DNA of 41,429 bases from a virus: IMG/VR virus record IMGVR_UViG_3300043446_002754, positions 1-41,429 of that record, one strand, 5' to 3'. A model generated the notes under the pieces. That model searched no databases. It had not been told where the DNA came from and saw only the letters and a list, made by a program, of their open reading frames with translations. Shown piece by piece: positions 7,669-14,353 of this stretch. A program made the translations under genes and the position numbers. The first letter of the stretch is position 1. The number at the start of each line of letters is the position of its first letter.

Positions 7669-7881
7669 ATGACAGACGACGCCTACCTGACGCCCAAGGA
7701 GCTTGCCCATCGCTGGCGGCTCAACCACCAGACTTTGGCCAACTGGAGGATGGCCAAGGCGGGGCCGCCGTACATCAAGATCGGCGCCCGCGTGCTCTAC
7801 CCCAAGGAGGGGATCCAGCCCTTTGAGAAGCTGAACCGCTGCTGGCTTGGTGACAGTCAACCATCGCAACAACAGACATGA
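7669..7881 (+). CDS. AlpA/excisionase-like HTH protein
   Basis: A 70-residue protein with a MerR/AlpA-type helix-turn-helix: YLTPKELAHRWRLNHQTLANWR, then PPYIKIGARVLYPKEGI, the usual wing of excisionase-like proteins. It probably binds DNA as a regulator or as a recombination directionality factor working with the integrase at 14365. TGAGGA five to six bases before the ATG is a good ribosome binding site. The stop overlaps the SSB start by ATGA. The fold is confident; the target is not known. Confidence 0.8.
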   Translation: MTDDAYLTPKELAHRWRLNHQTLANWRMAKAGPPYIKIGARVLYPKEGIQPFEKLNRCWLGDSQPSQQQT

Positions 7882-8450
7882 GTGAAGTTACGGACACCGT
7901 GATGCGCGCTTCGGTGCATCACTTCGTCGGTCGCATGGGTGCCGATCCTGAGATCAAGTACCTAAACGGCGGGACTGTGGTGGCCACCGGAAGGATGGCC
8001 GTCAATCGCCTGGGCGTGCAGCGCGGCCAGGACGTGCCGCCTGACTGGTTCACGGTGGAGGTCTGGGGCGACAAGGCCCAGGGCTTCGTGGACACCTGCC
8101 GGAAGGGCTGCCAGATCCAGGTGATGGGCCGGGTGAAGTCGAACCGTTGGACCGATCGGAACAACGTCCAGCGGCTCGACCTGATCATCCAGGCGGATGC
8201 GGTGCAGTTCATTGCGCCCCCGCGGGATCAGCAGCAGGCGCCGCCTGTGCAGCAGCAGGCGCCTGCGCCGGCCGGGTACGCTCCGGCTCCGGCTCAGGCC
8301 CCGGCGGGCTATGCCCAGCCGCCGGCTGGGTATCAGCAGCCTGCCCCGCAGCAGGCGCCAGCTGGCTGGGGCTACCAGCAGCAGGCGCCAGCACCGGCGC
8401 CGGCGCCGGCGCCCCAGGGCCCGCCCAGCGCCGACGACGTTCCGTTCTGA
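7878..8450 (+). CDS. ssb: Single-stranded DNA-binding protein
   Basis: A 190-residue SSB. Residues 1-115 form the OB fold: FVGRMGADPEIKYLNGG, VATGRMAVNR, PDWFTVEVWGDKAQ, GCQIQVMGRVKSNRW and the closing strand LIIQADAVQFI. The rest is a long disordered linker of Pro, Ala, Gln, Gly and Tyr ending in the acidic tip SADDVPF, the standard docking peptide for replication and repair partners. The start overlaps the HTH gene. It protects single strands made by the RecE-like nuclease and the helicases. Confidence 0.95.
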   Translation: MSEVTDTVMRASVHHFVGRMGADPEIKYLNGGTVVATGRMAVNRLGVQRGQDVPPDWFTVEVWGDKAQGFVDTCRKGCQIQVMGRVKSNRWTDRNNVQRLDLIIQADAVQFIAPPRDQQQAPPVQQQAPAPAGYAPAPAQAPAGYAQPPAGYQQPAPQQAPAGWGYQQQAPAPAPAPAPQGPPSADDVPF

Positions 8451-8466
8451 TCCCGTCCACCATCAG

Positions 8467-8486
8467 GGCCCCGGGCGACCGGGGCC
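8467..8486 (+). promoter_or_regulatory. GCGA-capped hairpin before winged-helix gene
   Basis: A perfect 8-bp stem (GGCCCCGG with CCGGGGCC) closes on a GCGA loop, a GNRA-type tetraloop, nine bases before the ATG at 8496. No T-run follows, so it is not an obvious intrinsic terminator. It sits between ssb and the next gene and could control translation or RNA stability. Similar capped hairpins precede other plus-strand genes. Confidence 0.55.
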
Positions 8487-8495
8487 TCTCCACCG

Positions 8496-8972
8496 ATGAT
8501 CGAGCCCGACTTCCTGGCCAGCCTGCGACAGCAGCACTACGCCTCCCAGCTGCTCCTGCTGGTGCAGCTCGAACAGGTCACGCCCGGTTACTGGCTGACG
8601 CAGCGGGAGCTGGCCGACCAGCTGAACATCAACGTCGAGACCATGCGCGACACGCTGCGGTGGCTGCGCGATCGCGACCTGGTGCGGTTCACGTGCACGA
8701 TGCGCGGCACGTGGGTCTGGTGGGTCGCGCGGAATCAGAGCGACAGGCCCGATCCTGCGCTCGAACCGTGCTGGCTGATCCGCAATGCGAAGAACCGGAT
8801 GATCCAGCGGGTGGCGCTGTCGAAGGTGAGCGAATGGGCGAAGGCGCGCGGCATCCACAAGGAGACGATGAAGCACTGGCTGATGGGGACGACGCGGCTG
8901 CTGGATGGCCGGTGGGAGCTGGCGGGGACGCCGATGGACACGTTCATGCCGACCGATTGTGAAGCTGCGTAA
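8496..8972 (+). CDS. Winged-helix DNA-binding protein
   Basis: A 158-residue protein with a likely winged helix at residues 30-75: YWLTQRELADQLNINVETMR reads as a helix-turn-helix, followed by RDTLRWLRDRDLVRFTCT and GTWVWWVAR as recognition helix and wing. The C-terminal half is basic (LSKVSEWAKARGIHKETM) and may hold a second DNA-binding helix pair. It could be a replication initiator-like or regulatory protein; no CI-type repressor is otherwise visible. A GNRA hairpin precedes it and no strong Shine-Dalgarno sequence is seen. Function inferred. Confidence 0.65.
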   Translation: MIEPDFLASLRQQHYASQLLLLVQLEQVTPGYWLTQRELADQLNINVETMRDTLRWLRDRDLVRFTCTMRGTWVWWVARNQSDRPDPALEPCWLIRNAKNRMIQRVALSKVSEWAKARGIHKETMKHWLMGTTRLLDGRWELAGTPMDTFMPTDCEAA

Positions 8973-9016
8973 CGATGCCTGTTCATGGCACCGGCCGCGC
9001 CGGATGATTGCATCAC

Positions 9017-9030
9017 GGGCGGAGACGCCC
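9017..9030 (+). promoter_or_regulatory. GAGA-capped leader hairpin
   Basis: GGGCG and CGCCC pair across the tetraloop GAGA, 15 bases before the ATG at 9046. The same element recurs at 12477-12492 before an unrelated gene, with matching flanks (CAC before; CACCCC between hairpin and start). This looks like a repeated 5' leader element. Confidence 0.6.
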
Positions 9031-9045
9031 ATCACCCCACAGGCC

Positions 9046-9315
9046 ATGACCACCCTCCCGACCATCCACCTCAACGGCACAGGTGCCGACAGCCTGCAGC
9101 GCGAATACCGCGCGGTGCGCAAGGCCATCGCTGCAGCCGCCGATGCACTGGCCGCTGCCACCTGCAACCGCCGCGACTTCTACCCCCAGGAACCGCTCGC
9201 CTGGCACACGGCCCAAGCCGAGCGCGCCGAGGCGTTCCGGCTGCTCCAGCTGGTCTCGGACTATGCCGAGGCCTGGGAACTCCACGCCATGGATGCCCGC
9301 CGCGGCCAAGGCTGA
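9046..9315 (+). CDS. Hypothetical protein, 89 aa
   Basis: An 89-residue mostly helical protein of unknown function. It has a conserved-looking core DFYPQEPLAWHTAQAERAEA followed by a Leu-rich helix with LVSDYAEAWELHAMDARRG. No catalytic or metal-binding pattern is clear. The ATG at 9046 lies after a GNRA hairpin leader; the longer open frame from 8905 overlaps the preceding gene and was not used. The stop is three bases before the methyltransferase start, so the two are probably coexpressed. Confidence 0.6.
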   Translation: MTTLPTIHLNGTGADSLQREYRAVRKAIAAAADALAAATCNRRDFYPQEPLAWHTAQAERAEAFRLLQLVSDYAEAWELHAMDARRGQG

Positions 9316-9318
9316 GCC

Positions 9319-10728
9319 ATGTTCAACCCCGACTTCTACCCCACGCCGCCGGAGGTGGCGGCCACCATGCTCGACCCGCTCGACCTGCGCGGTCGGGTGG
9401 TGGTGGAGCCCTCCGCCGGCAGCGGCAACCTGGTCACCGAGGCCATGGCTCGCGGCGCTGCTGAGGTGCTGACGGTGGAGCCTGAGCCGAAGCTGCGGGC
9501 AATCCTCGCCGCCATTCAGGGCAGCCGCCTGATCGGCAACGACTGGCTGGCCATCACCGCTGACCAGATCAGCCACGCCGACCTGGTGGTGATGAACCCG
9601 CCCTTCAGCGCGGACGAGCGCCACATCCTGCACGCCTGGGCCATCGCCCCGGCCGGCTGCGAGATCGTCAGCCTGTGCAACTGGAACACGGTTGATGGCT
9701 ACCGCAGCACCCGCATCCAGCAAGAGCTCTGCACGCTGATCGAGCAGTACGGCAGCAGCCAGAACCTGGGCCCGGTGTTTGAGGATGCCGAGCGCACCAC
9801 ACATGTCAGCGTTGGCCTCGTTCGTCTAACAAAACCCGGCCAACGTGTAAGCGGCGCTGATGAGTTCGACGGGTTCTTCCTGGGCCCCGACGACATCGAG
9901 GCCCAGGGCGAGGGCATCATCCCTTACCGCCGCAGCCGCGACCTGGTGAACCGCTACGTCGAGGCCTGCCGGATCTACGACCAGCAGCTCGAGGCCGGCG
10001 TGCGCCTGCAGGCCCAGGTGGGCGGCATCTACAAAGGCGAGCTGGGCCTGCAGATCACGATGGAGGGCTGCGCCGCCAGCCGCAACAGCTTTCGCAAGGA
10101 GCTGCAGAAGGCGTTCTGGGAATCGGTGATCGCCGAGATGCTGCCGCGCGAGATGGCCACCAGCCAGCTCCAGGGCGACATCAACACGTTCGTGGAGCAG
10201 CAGACGAAGGTGCCGTTCACGGAGCGGAACCTGTTCCGGATGCTGCAGATCATCGCCGGCACATCAGAGCAGCGGATCGACCGCGCGGTTGAGGCTGCGT
10301 TCGATGAGCTGACCCGCCACACAAAGGAAAACCGCTGGGCCGTGGAGGGCTGGGCGACGAACGACGCCTACCTGTTTAACCAGAAGTTCATCGTGCCTTA
10401 CCTGGCTGAGCCTGACTGGAGCGGCGGCACGGTCAGCATCCGCTACGGCGGCAACAAGATCCGCGTGCAGGATCTGGTGAAAGCCCTCTGCTACATCACC
10501 GGCAAGCCGTATGCGGAAGTGGAGAAGCCTGACCGACCTGGTGGCTTCGACCGACTCGAGCCCGGCGTTTGGCACGACTGGGGGTTCTTCGAGTTCAAGG
10601 TCTACAAGAAGGGCACCGGCCACTTCCGGTTCAAGGATCCGGAGGACTGGGCGGCGCTGAACGCCCGCGTCGCCCGGATCAAAGGCCTGGTGCTGCCGGA
10701 GAAGCTCCGGCGGAAGCGCCGGCCGTAA
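9319..10728 (+). CDS. DNA methyltransferase-like protein with DUF4942 C-terminus
   Basis: A 469-residue protein. Residues 1-180 are a class I SAM-dependent methyltransferase domain: EPSAGSGN at 30-37 is the SAM-binding loop and NPPF at 93-96 is the catalytic motif of N6-adenine or N4-cytosine DNA methylases. The C-terminal half resembles DUF4942, with WATNDAYLFNQKFIVPYL and FFEFKVYKKGTGHFRFKD. Phages use such enzymes to modify their own DNA against restriction. No cognate restriction gene is present. Target sequence unknown; domain calls are by motif recognition. Confidence 0.82.
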   Translation: MFNPDFYPTPPEVAATMLDPLDLRGRVVVEPSAGSGNLVTEAMARGAAEVLTVEPEPKLRAILAAIQGSRLIGNDWLAITADQISHADLVVMNPPFSADERHILHAWAIAPAGCEIVSLCNWNTVDGYRSTRIQQELCTLIEQYGSSQNLGPVFEDAERTTHVSVGLVRLTKPGQRVSGADEFDGFFLGPDDIEAQGEGIIPYRRSRDLVNRYVEACRIYDQQLEAGVRLQAQVGGIYKGELGLQITMEGCAASRNSFRKELQKAFWESVIAEMLPREMATSQLQGDINTFVEQQTKVPFTERNLFRMLQIIAGTSEQRIDRAVEAAFDELTRHTKENRWAVEGWATNDAYLFNQKFIVPYLAEPDWSGGTVSIRYGGNKIRVQDLVKALCYITGKPYAEVEKPDRPGGFDRLEPGVWHDWGFFEFKVYKKGTGHFRFKDPEDWAALNARVARIKGLVLPEKLRRKRRP

Positions 10729-10774
10729 CCTACCCACCACCGGGTCGGCCCCACCCGTAAGGGCGGGCACCGCT

Positions 10775-10798
10775 GCAGCAGTCCTGGGGTGCTGCTGC
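10775..10798 (+). promoter_or_regulatory. Leader hairpin before zinc-ribbon gene
   Basis: GCAGCAG (10775-10781) pairs with CTGCTGC (10792-10798) around a 10-base loop. It lies in the 105-bp gap after the methyltransferase, 35 bases before the next start. There is no T-run, so a leader structure is as likely as a weak terminator. Confidence 0.4.
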
Positions 10799-10833
10799 CT
10801 TGCGCGGTATCGGAGGCCCGGCCGCATTCCCCC

Positions 10834-11298
10834 ATGACGATCTGCCCCGTCTGCGACAGTGCCGACACTGTTGCTCTCGATTCACGCCGTCTGTCTGACG
10901 GCCTGCGCCGCCGCGTGCGGCGCTCCTGCCGCGCCTGCAGCCACCGCTGGAACCTGGTGGTGCCGATCAAAGATGCGGCGCTGGCGTGCGAGGCCTGCGG
11001 CAGCCTCAGCGCCGCGGTGCTCGAGTCACGCACCACCCAGGGCGGCCGGCGCCGCCGCCGGCAGGAATGCCGCGACTGCGGCCACCGCTGGACCGTCTGG
11101 CTCCTGTCCGACGGCTCGGTGAGCGGTGCTGCACATCGCCAAAGCCCGCAGAGCCCTCGCCGCAGCTGCCTCGACTGCGATCGCTGGCGAGGCGACGAGG
11201 CCGCGCACCCCTGCTGGTTCCGCTTCCCCGACCCGATCGAGGAGGGCCTGAGCTTCGCCGCCGACTGCCTGCAGTTTCGACCGCGTGAAGACTTATGA
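10834..11298 (+). CDS. Tandem zinc-ribbon protein
   Basis: A 154-residue Cys- and Arg-rich protein. The first ribbon is CPVC...CRAC and the second is CEAC...CRDC. Both are followed by an Arg-rich HRW stretch and resemble the NrdR-type zinc ribbon. A third Cys group (CLDCDRW...HPC...ADC) follows. It probably binds nucleic acid and may act as a transcriptional regulator; that is inference. The ATG at 10834 was chosen over 10789 because the ribbon begins immediately (MTICPVC). No enzymatic motif is seen. Confidence 0.7.
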   Translation: MTICPVCDSADTVALDSRRLSDGLRRRVRRSCRACSHRWNLVVPIKDAALACEACGSLSAAVLESRTTQGGRRRRRQECRDCGHRWTVWLLSDGSVSGAAHRQSPQSPRRSCLDCDRWRGDEAAHPCWFRFPDPIEEGLSFAADCLQFRPREDL

Positions 11299-11359
11299 CA
11301 GCAGCCTTGTCGCCGGCTGTGCCCTGCTCAAACTACCCACGTCCCACGTCACACCTACC

Positions 11360-11494
11360 ATGCGACTGCTTCTGCGCACAGCCTTGTGGCTGACCTGCTG
11401 CGTCTTCGGCTTGCACGCCCTGACTGCGACCCTGGATGCGATGACGGTGGCGGATTGCCGAGCGGGCGTCCACCGCGCGTGCGAGGCGCTGTGA
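11360..11494 (+). CDS. Small membrane or secreted peptide
   Basis: A 44-residue peptide with an N-terminal hydrophobic segment (LLLRTALWLTCCVFGLHALT) and a short tail containing two Cys (ADCRAGVHRACEAL). It could be a single-pass membrane protein or have an uncleaved signal. The frame is open from a GTG at 11285, but the ATG at 11360 is preferred because it starts directly at the hydrophobic segment. The stop overlaps the next start. Function unknown. Confidence 0.45.
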   Translation: MRLLLRTALWLTCCVFGLHALTATLDAMTVADCRAGVHRACEAL

Positions 11495-11697
11495 TGTACG
11501 GCCTGAAGCGCGGCCGCCAGTGGCTCTGCGCCCCGGAAGGGGAGGGCCCAGCTGGTCAGATCATCCCGCCGGTGCTCACGCTCGAAGACGACACCGACGC
11601 CGCATGGGTGGCCGCCAGCCTCGATGATGCTCTGGAGCGCCGCACGCTGCTGCAGATGGCGTTCGGAATCTCCACCGAGGTGAGGGCCATCCGATGA
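11494..11697 (+). CDS. Hypothetical protein, 67 aa
   Basis: A 67-residue protein of unknown function with a basic N-terminus (MYGLKRGRQWLC) and an acidic, helical second half (EDDTDAAWVAASLDDALERR). The ATG at 11494 overlaps the previous stop, and its own stop overlaps the next ATG. No motif is recognised. The run of overlapping small genes from 11360 to 11903 suggests one translationally coupled set. Confidence 0.5.
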   Translation: MYGLKRGRQWLCAPEGEGPAGQIIPPVLTLEDDTDAAWVAASLDDALERRTLLQMAFGISTEVRAIR

Positions 11698-11903
11698 ATC
11701 TCCGTCTCCTGAATCAGCAGCCGTGGCGGTTCAAGCCTGGCGATCGCGTCTATGTCCGCGGGTGGCACCCGGAACGGGTCGTGACAATCAGCCATCGGGC
11801 CATCGCCGCCATGCCCACCTACTTCTGCTACGACGAGCTGGGCAGCGTGTGGCGCATCGCCCAGCTCGAACTCAGCCGTCGTCCCATTTTCCCTGACTCA
11901 TGA
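11694..11903 (+). CDS. SH3-like small protein
   Basis: A 69-residue protein that reads as a small beta-barrel: WRFKPGDRVYVRGW begins a KOW/SH3-like strand pattern, followed by RVVTISHRAIA, PTYFCYDELGSVWRIAQLEL. Such folds often bind nucleic acid or protein. No catalytic residues are seen. It overlaps both neighbours by ATGA, placing it immediately before the dCTP deaminase. Fold inference only. Confidence 0.5.
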   Translation: MNLRLLNQQPWRFKPGDRVYVRGWHPERVVTISHRAIAAMPTYFCYDELGSVWRIAQLELSRRPIFPDS

Positions 11904-12409
11904 TCCTGCCTGATTTCGAGATCCGCCGGCTGTGCGAGACCGGCATGGTGGAGCCGTTCGATCCGTCGCTGGTGAATCCGGCGTCGCTGGACGTGCGGCT
12001 GGGCCACACGCTCCTGATCGAGGGGGCCGAGAGCCGCGCGATGGTGCAGTTCCCATTTCATCTGCACAGCGAGGAAGACCCCTACCTGATGGTCCCCAAC
12101 CAGTTTGTGCTCGCCCCGACGCTGGAGTTCGTGCGGGTGCCAGTGAACTGCAACGCTCAGTTCGTGCTGAAGTCGAGCAGGGCCCGGGAGGGGATCGAGC
12201 ACCTGCTGGCCGGCTACCTGGACCCAGGGTTCCACGGCGTGGTCACACTGGAGCTGCACAACAGCCGGCAGCTGCACGCCGTCCCGATCTGGCCCGGGAT
12301 GAAGATCGGCCAGCTCGTGTTCAGCATGATGATGGCGCTGCCGGAGCGCAGCTACGCCGTGACAGGCCGCTACCAGGGCGATGCCACGGTCATGGAGTCG
12401 AAAGGCTGA
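11900..12409 (+). CDS. dcd: dCTP deaminase
   Basis: A 169-residue enzyme of the dCTP deaminase/dUTPase family, which turns dCTP into dUTP (or dUMP in the bifunctional type) and feeds dTTP synthesis. Visible signatures: LVNPASLDVRLG near 24-35, LKSSRAREGIEHL near 90-102 with the conserved Ser and Arg, and GYLDPGFHGVVTLELHN with the likely catalytic E118. IGQLVF follows, as in the family. It would adjust nucleotide pools during replication. The length is slightly short for the family but all core motifs are present. Confidence 0.9.
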   Translation: MILPDFEIRRLCETGMVEPFDPSLVNPASLDVRLGHTLLIEGAESRAMVQFPFHLHSEEDPYLMVPNQFVLAPTLEFVRVPVNCNAQFVLKSSRAREGIEHLLAGYLDPGFHGVVTLELHNSRQLHAVPIWPGMKIGQLVFSMMMALPERSYAVTGRYQGDATVMESKG

Positions 12410-12461
12410 GCCGATTGTGAAGATCGGTTACAGCCGCTGCACCGGAGCGGGTTGGGATCCG

Positions 12462-12492
12462 TAGGGTGTGAGCACCGGGGCGGAGACGCCCC
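12462..12492 (+). promoter_or_regulatory. TAGGGT box and GAGA-capped leader hairpin
   Basis: GGGGCG (12477-12482) pairs with CGCCCC (12487-12492) over a GAGA tetraloop, 16 bases before the ATG at 12509. Just upstream is TAGGGT (12462-12467), which could be a -10 box placing the transcript start at or near the hairpin. The words TAGGGT and GAGCAC recur together at 16646-16657 before another gene. No good -35 is seen. Confidence 0.5.
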
Positions 12493-12508
12493 ACCACCCC
12501 CGACAGTC

Positions 12509-12796
12509 ATGTCCCGTCATCGCCAGAGCATCACGCTCGTCGGTCGCGCCAGCAACCTCGCCTTTCACGACGGCCTCGCGTCCTTCACCCTGACCGTCAA
12601 AGGCCGGGGTGAGCTCCCAGAGCTGGTCGTCAGGTGCGAGGGCCTCAGCTCAAACGTGCACGAGCAGTTCGAGCTGATGGACGAGGGCTGCCTCGTTGGC
12701 GTCATCGGCAACCTGGCCAAGCGCAACGAAGGCGCTCACGCGCTGGTTCTGCTGGTCCGCTTGGAGTACCTGGGCAAGCCGCTCGCCGCGGCCTGA
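12509..12796 (+). CDS. Putative OB-fold (SSB/PriB-like) protein
   Basis: A 95-residue protein with the strand pattern of a single OB fold: SITLVGRASNLAFHDGLASF, LTVKGRGELPELVVRCEG, then GCLVGVIGNLAKRN and LVLLVRLEYLGKPL. This resembles the core of SSB or PriB, without a disordered tail or acidic tip. It may be a second single-strand binding protein or a primosomal helper. Identity with a named family cannot be shown by eye. The start at 12509 follows a GNRA hairpin leader. Confidence 0.55.
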   Translation: MSRHRQSITLVGRASNLAFHDGLASFTLTVKGRGELPELVVRCEGLSSNVHEQFELMDEGCLVGVIGNLAKRNEGAHALVLLVRLEYLGKPLAAA

Positions 12797-12853
12797 TCAC
12801 GCGGCCCGCCGGAGCCGCGACCAATCCGGCAGCTACCCCATTCACCTCCTGCC

Positions 12854-13120
12854 ATGTCACTCGAAACCCGCACCGTCGTGCTCAACGGCACCACGTTCAC
12901 CCTGGGCCAGAAGTACCGCGACACCGTTCTAGGAACTGAAGGCGTCGCCATGGCCGGCGCCAGCTACATCACCGGCTGCGATCAGATCCAGCTTGCGGCT
13001 CGCGACGCCAACGGAATGCCATACAGCGTCTGGATCGACGTCACCCGCATCGAGGGCGTCACGGTCGAGGAACGCCCTGGCGGCCCCGGCCCGGACATCA
13101 CGGTGCGTCACCCGGTCTGA
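12854..13120 (+). CDS. Hypothetical phage protein, 88 aa
   Basis: An 88-residue, probably all-beta protein. The core LGQKYRDTVLGTEGVAMAGASY followed by ITGCDQIQLAARD resembles a small family found in phages and plasmids that carries a TGxEGxA...YxxGCxQ pattern. Its role is not known to me. It lies between the OB-fold gene and a secreted protein with gaps on both sides, so expression may be independent. Confidence 0.55.
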   Translation: MSLETRTVVLNGTTFTLGQKYRDTVLGTEGVAMAGASYITGCDQIQLAARDANGMPYSVWIDVTRIEGVTVEERPGGPGPDITVRHPV

Positions 13121-13127
13121 TCACCTC

Positions 13128-13167
13128 CCCGATCTTCGGGCACCAGCTCCCCGATCTTCGGGGAGCT
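13128..13167 (+). promoter_or_regulatory. Two tandem GATCTTC-loop hairpins
   Basis: Two hairpins share the same loop region. The first is CCCGATCTTCGGG (13128-13140; CCCGA pairs with TCGGG). The second, at 13145-13167, has a perfect 10-bp stem, AGCTCCCCGA with TCGGGGAGCT, around TCT. They fill the gap between two genes and end 20 bases before the ATG at 13188. No T-run follows, so they resemble a duplicated leader element more than a terminator. Confidence 0.6.
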
Positions 13168-13187
13168 CCACCTCGCTCCAACACCCC

Positions 13188-13433
13188 ATGAAGACCCTCA
13201 TTCTCCTCGCGATGCTCAGCGCCGCGCCGGTGCATGCGCAGGATCTGCGCGGCGCCGCGACACGGTTCTGCAACGCCGCCCGTCAGCTCAACAACCAGGG
13301 CCTCTCGGCCGCGCCTGGTTCGATCGCCGGCACGATGATCACGAACCAGTCGATGCAGACGCCAGCGCAGTACCGGCAGCTGTGGCTCGCCGCCAAGGCG
13401 ATGAACGTGCCCGCCTGCAGGGCCATGTGGTGA
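13188..13433 (+). CDS. Small secreted protein
   Basis: An 81-residue protein with a clear signal peptide (MKTLILLAMLSAAPVHAQ, likely cleaved after HA), so it is probably exported. The mature part is about 63 residues with two Cys (ATRFCNAAR and VPACRAMW) that could pair in the periplasm. Exported small proteins in temperate phages sometimes change the lysogen's surface or block superinfection, but nothing in the sequence shows that here. The start was chosen at the signal peptide; the upstream open frame overlaps another gene. Confidence 0.6.
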   Translation: MKTLILLAMLSAAPVHAQDLRGAATRFCNAARQLNNQGLSAAPGSIAGTMITNQSMQTPAQYRQLWLAAKAMNVPACRAMW

Positions 13434-13588
13434 GCGGCATGCCTGACCCCACCACCGAGACGCTGCCCGACGGCGCGATCCGCGTCTGCCTGGGCGGTGC
13501 CTGCGGCATCGTCAGCAGTTGGCATCTGGTCCCCGGCAAGATCCAGCAGCTGCGGCGGCTTTTGGCCACCACCACCGACATACCATGA
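13430..13588 (+). CDS. Hypothetical protein, 52 aa
   Basis: A 52-residue protein starting at GTG 13430, overlapping the previous stop by GTGA; ATG 13439 is an alternative. The sequence DGAIRVCLGGACGIVSSWHL looks like two short beta strands with two Cys, followed by a basic helix (KIQQLRRLLATT). Function unknown. The stop overlaps the next start by ATGA, supporting a coupled small-gene operon. Confidence 0.45.
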   Translation: MSGMPDPTTETLPDGAIRVCLGGACGIVSSWHLVPGKIQQLRRLLATTTDIP

Positions 13589-14016
13589 CCGACACATTTC
13601 GCGCCTTGTGCGCTGAGCTGGCCGATGCGCTGGATGCCTACCTCATTGGCGGAGGCCCATCTGAAGAAACCGCCGACATCGACGACGACCTGATCACCCG
13701 TGCCCGCACCGCCCTGGCCCAGCCGGCGCCGCTCGCCGAGGAAGAAGTGGGGGAGCTGGTGGCTGCATTGCGGGATCCGTGCGTCTCTCCGCTACTCATG
13801 GAACGCACCCGCGCCGCCGACCTGCTGGAGCGCCTGGCCCAGCCGGAGGCGGTGTGGCCGACGGATGATGCCGAGCTGCGCACCGTGTACGCCATGGGCG
13901 CAGAAGCTCGCTGGCGTGAAGGGTTCCCCGAAGCGTGGAGCCTGACCGACATGGAGCGAGCTGCCCACACCGCCGGCCTTCGCGCAGTCCTCGCTCGCTT
14001 GGGCCGTCATGGCTGA
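13585..14016 (+). CDS. Hypothetical protein, acidic, helical
   Basis: A 143-residue protein of unknown function. It has an acidic N-terminal helix (FRALCAELADALDAYLIGGG), the segment IDDDLITRARTALAQPAPL, then a second helical part with AADLLERLAQPEAVWPTDDA and a C-terminal Ala-rich helix. No catalytic motif is visible. The short repeat of ALAQP/RLAQP suggests an internal duplication. It is coupled to both neighbours by overlaps. Confidence 0.55.
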   Translation: MTDTFRALCAELADALDAYLIGGGPSEETADIDDDLITRARTALAQPAPLAEEEVGELVAALRDPCVSPLLMERTRAADLLERLAQPEAVWPTDDAELRTVYAMGAEARWREGFPEAWSLTDMERAAHTAGLRAVLARLGRHG

Positions 14017-14197
14017 CCACCTGATCATCGACGCGAGCCGCCAGCCCTCACAGATCCGCTGCACCCGCTGCGGTGCCGCTCAGGATCTGCAGCTGCCGAT
14101 GCCTATCACCTCGCTGGTTCGCCTAGAGCAGGAGTGGCGCCGCAAGCATCTCAAGTGTGGGAACGGTGTGGGAACGGTTCCGGCTGATCTTTGGTAA
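14009..14197 (+). CDS. Small zinc-binding-like protein
   Basis: A 62-residue protein with CTRC near residue 18 and HLKC near residue 48, the spacing of a degenerate zinc finger. The C-terminal end is encoded by the GTGGGAAC repeat pair, so the last residues (GNGVGTVPADLW) are partly repeat-derived. The stop codon lies within the start of the intrinsic terminator. It overlaps the previous gene by eight bases and is the last gene of the plus-strand accessory run. Confidence 0.5.
   Translation: MADHLIIDASRQPSQIRCTRCGAAQDLQLPMPITSLVRLEQEWRRKHLKCGNGVGTVPADLW
14157..14175 (+). repeat. Paired GTGGGAAC sites, 11 bp apart (left pair)
   Basis: GTGGGAAC occurs at 14157-14164 and again at 14168-14175, exactly 11 bases apart and so on the same DNA face. 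A second such pair lies at 14354-14372 at the integrase start. The two pairs flank about 180 bp that include a terminator. This arrangement resembles arm-type integrase sites around an attachment core, but no core identity can be shown. Confidence 0.5.
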
Positions 14198-14220
14198 CCC
14201 GTTGAGGCGCAACGGGTTTT
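14196..14220 (+). terminator. Intrinsic terminator after accessory operon
   Basis: A perfect 9-bp stem, AACCCGTTG with CAACGGGTT, surrounds an AGGCG loop and runs into TTTT. It begins at the stop codon of the gene ending at 14197 and separates the accessory operon from the integrase. The T-run is short, but the hairpin is strong. Confidence 0.75.
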
Positions 14221-14288
14221 GGCGCCGCCTTACTTGATCTTGGTTCACGTCAGGCGGCTTCCTTTCCTATCCTCCGGCATCCTCGAAT

Positions 14289-14302
14289 CGCAGATTTCTG
14301 CG
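14289..14302 (+). other. Perfect palindrome CGCAGATTTCTGCG upstream of integrase
   Basis: CGCAG pairs with CTGCG around ATTT in the 167-bp gap before the integrase. It could be an operator for integrase expression, part of the attachment region, or a weak terminator (GCTTTA follows). Nothing in the sequence decides between these. Confidence 0.35.
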
Positions 14303-14353
14303 GCTTTACCTTCCTTCCCGATTCCGGTACATCACCCCGGATCACCCTGTTCT

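Noticed and set aside
14220-14350. tRNA fragment or attachment core near the integrase
   Set aside because: A TCGAATC word at about 14283 recalled a T-arm, but no matching acceptor or anticodon arms could be folded on either strand.
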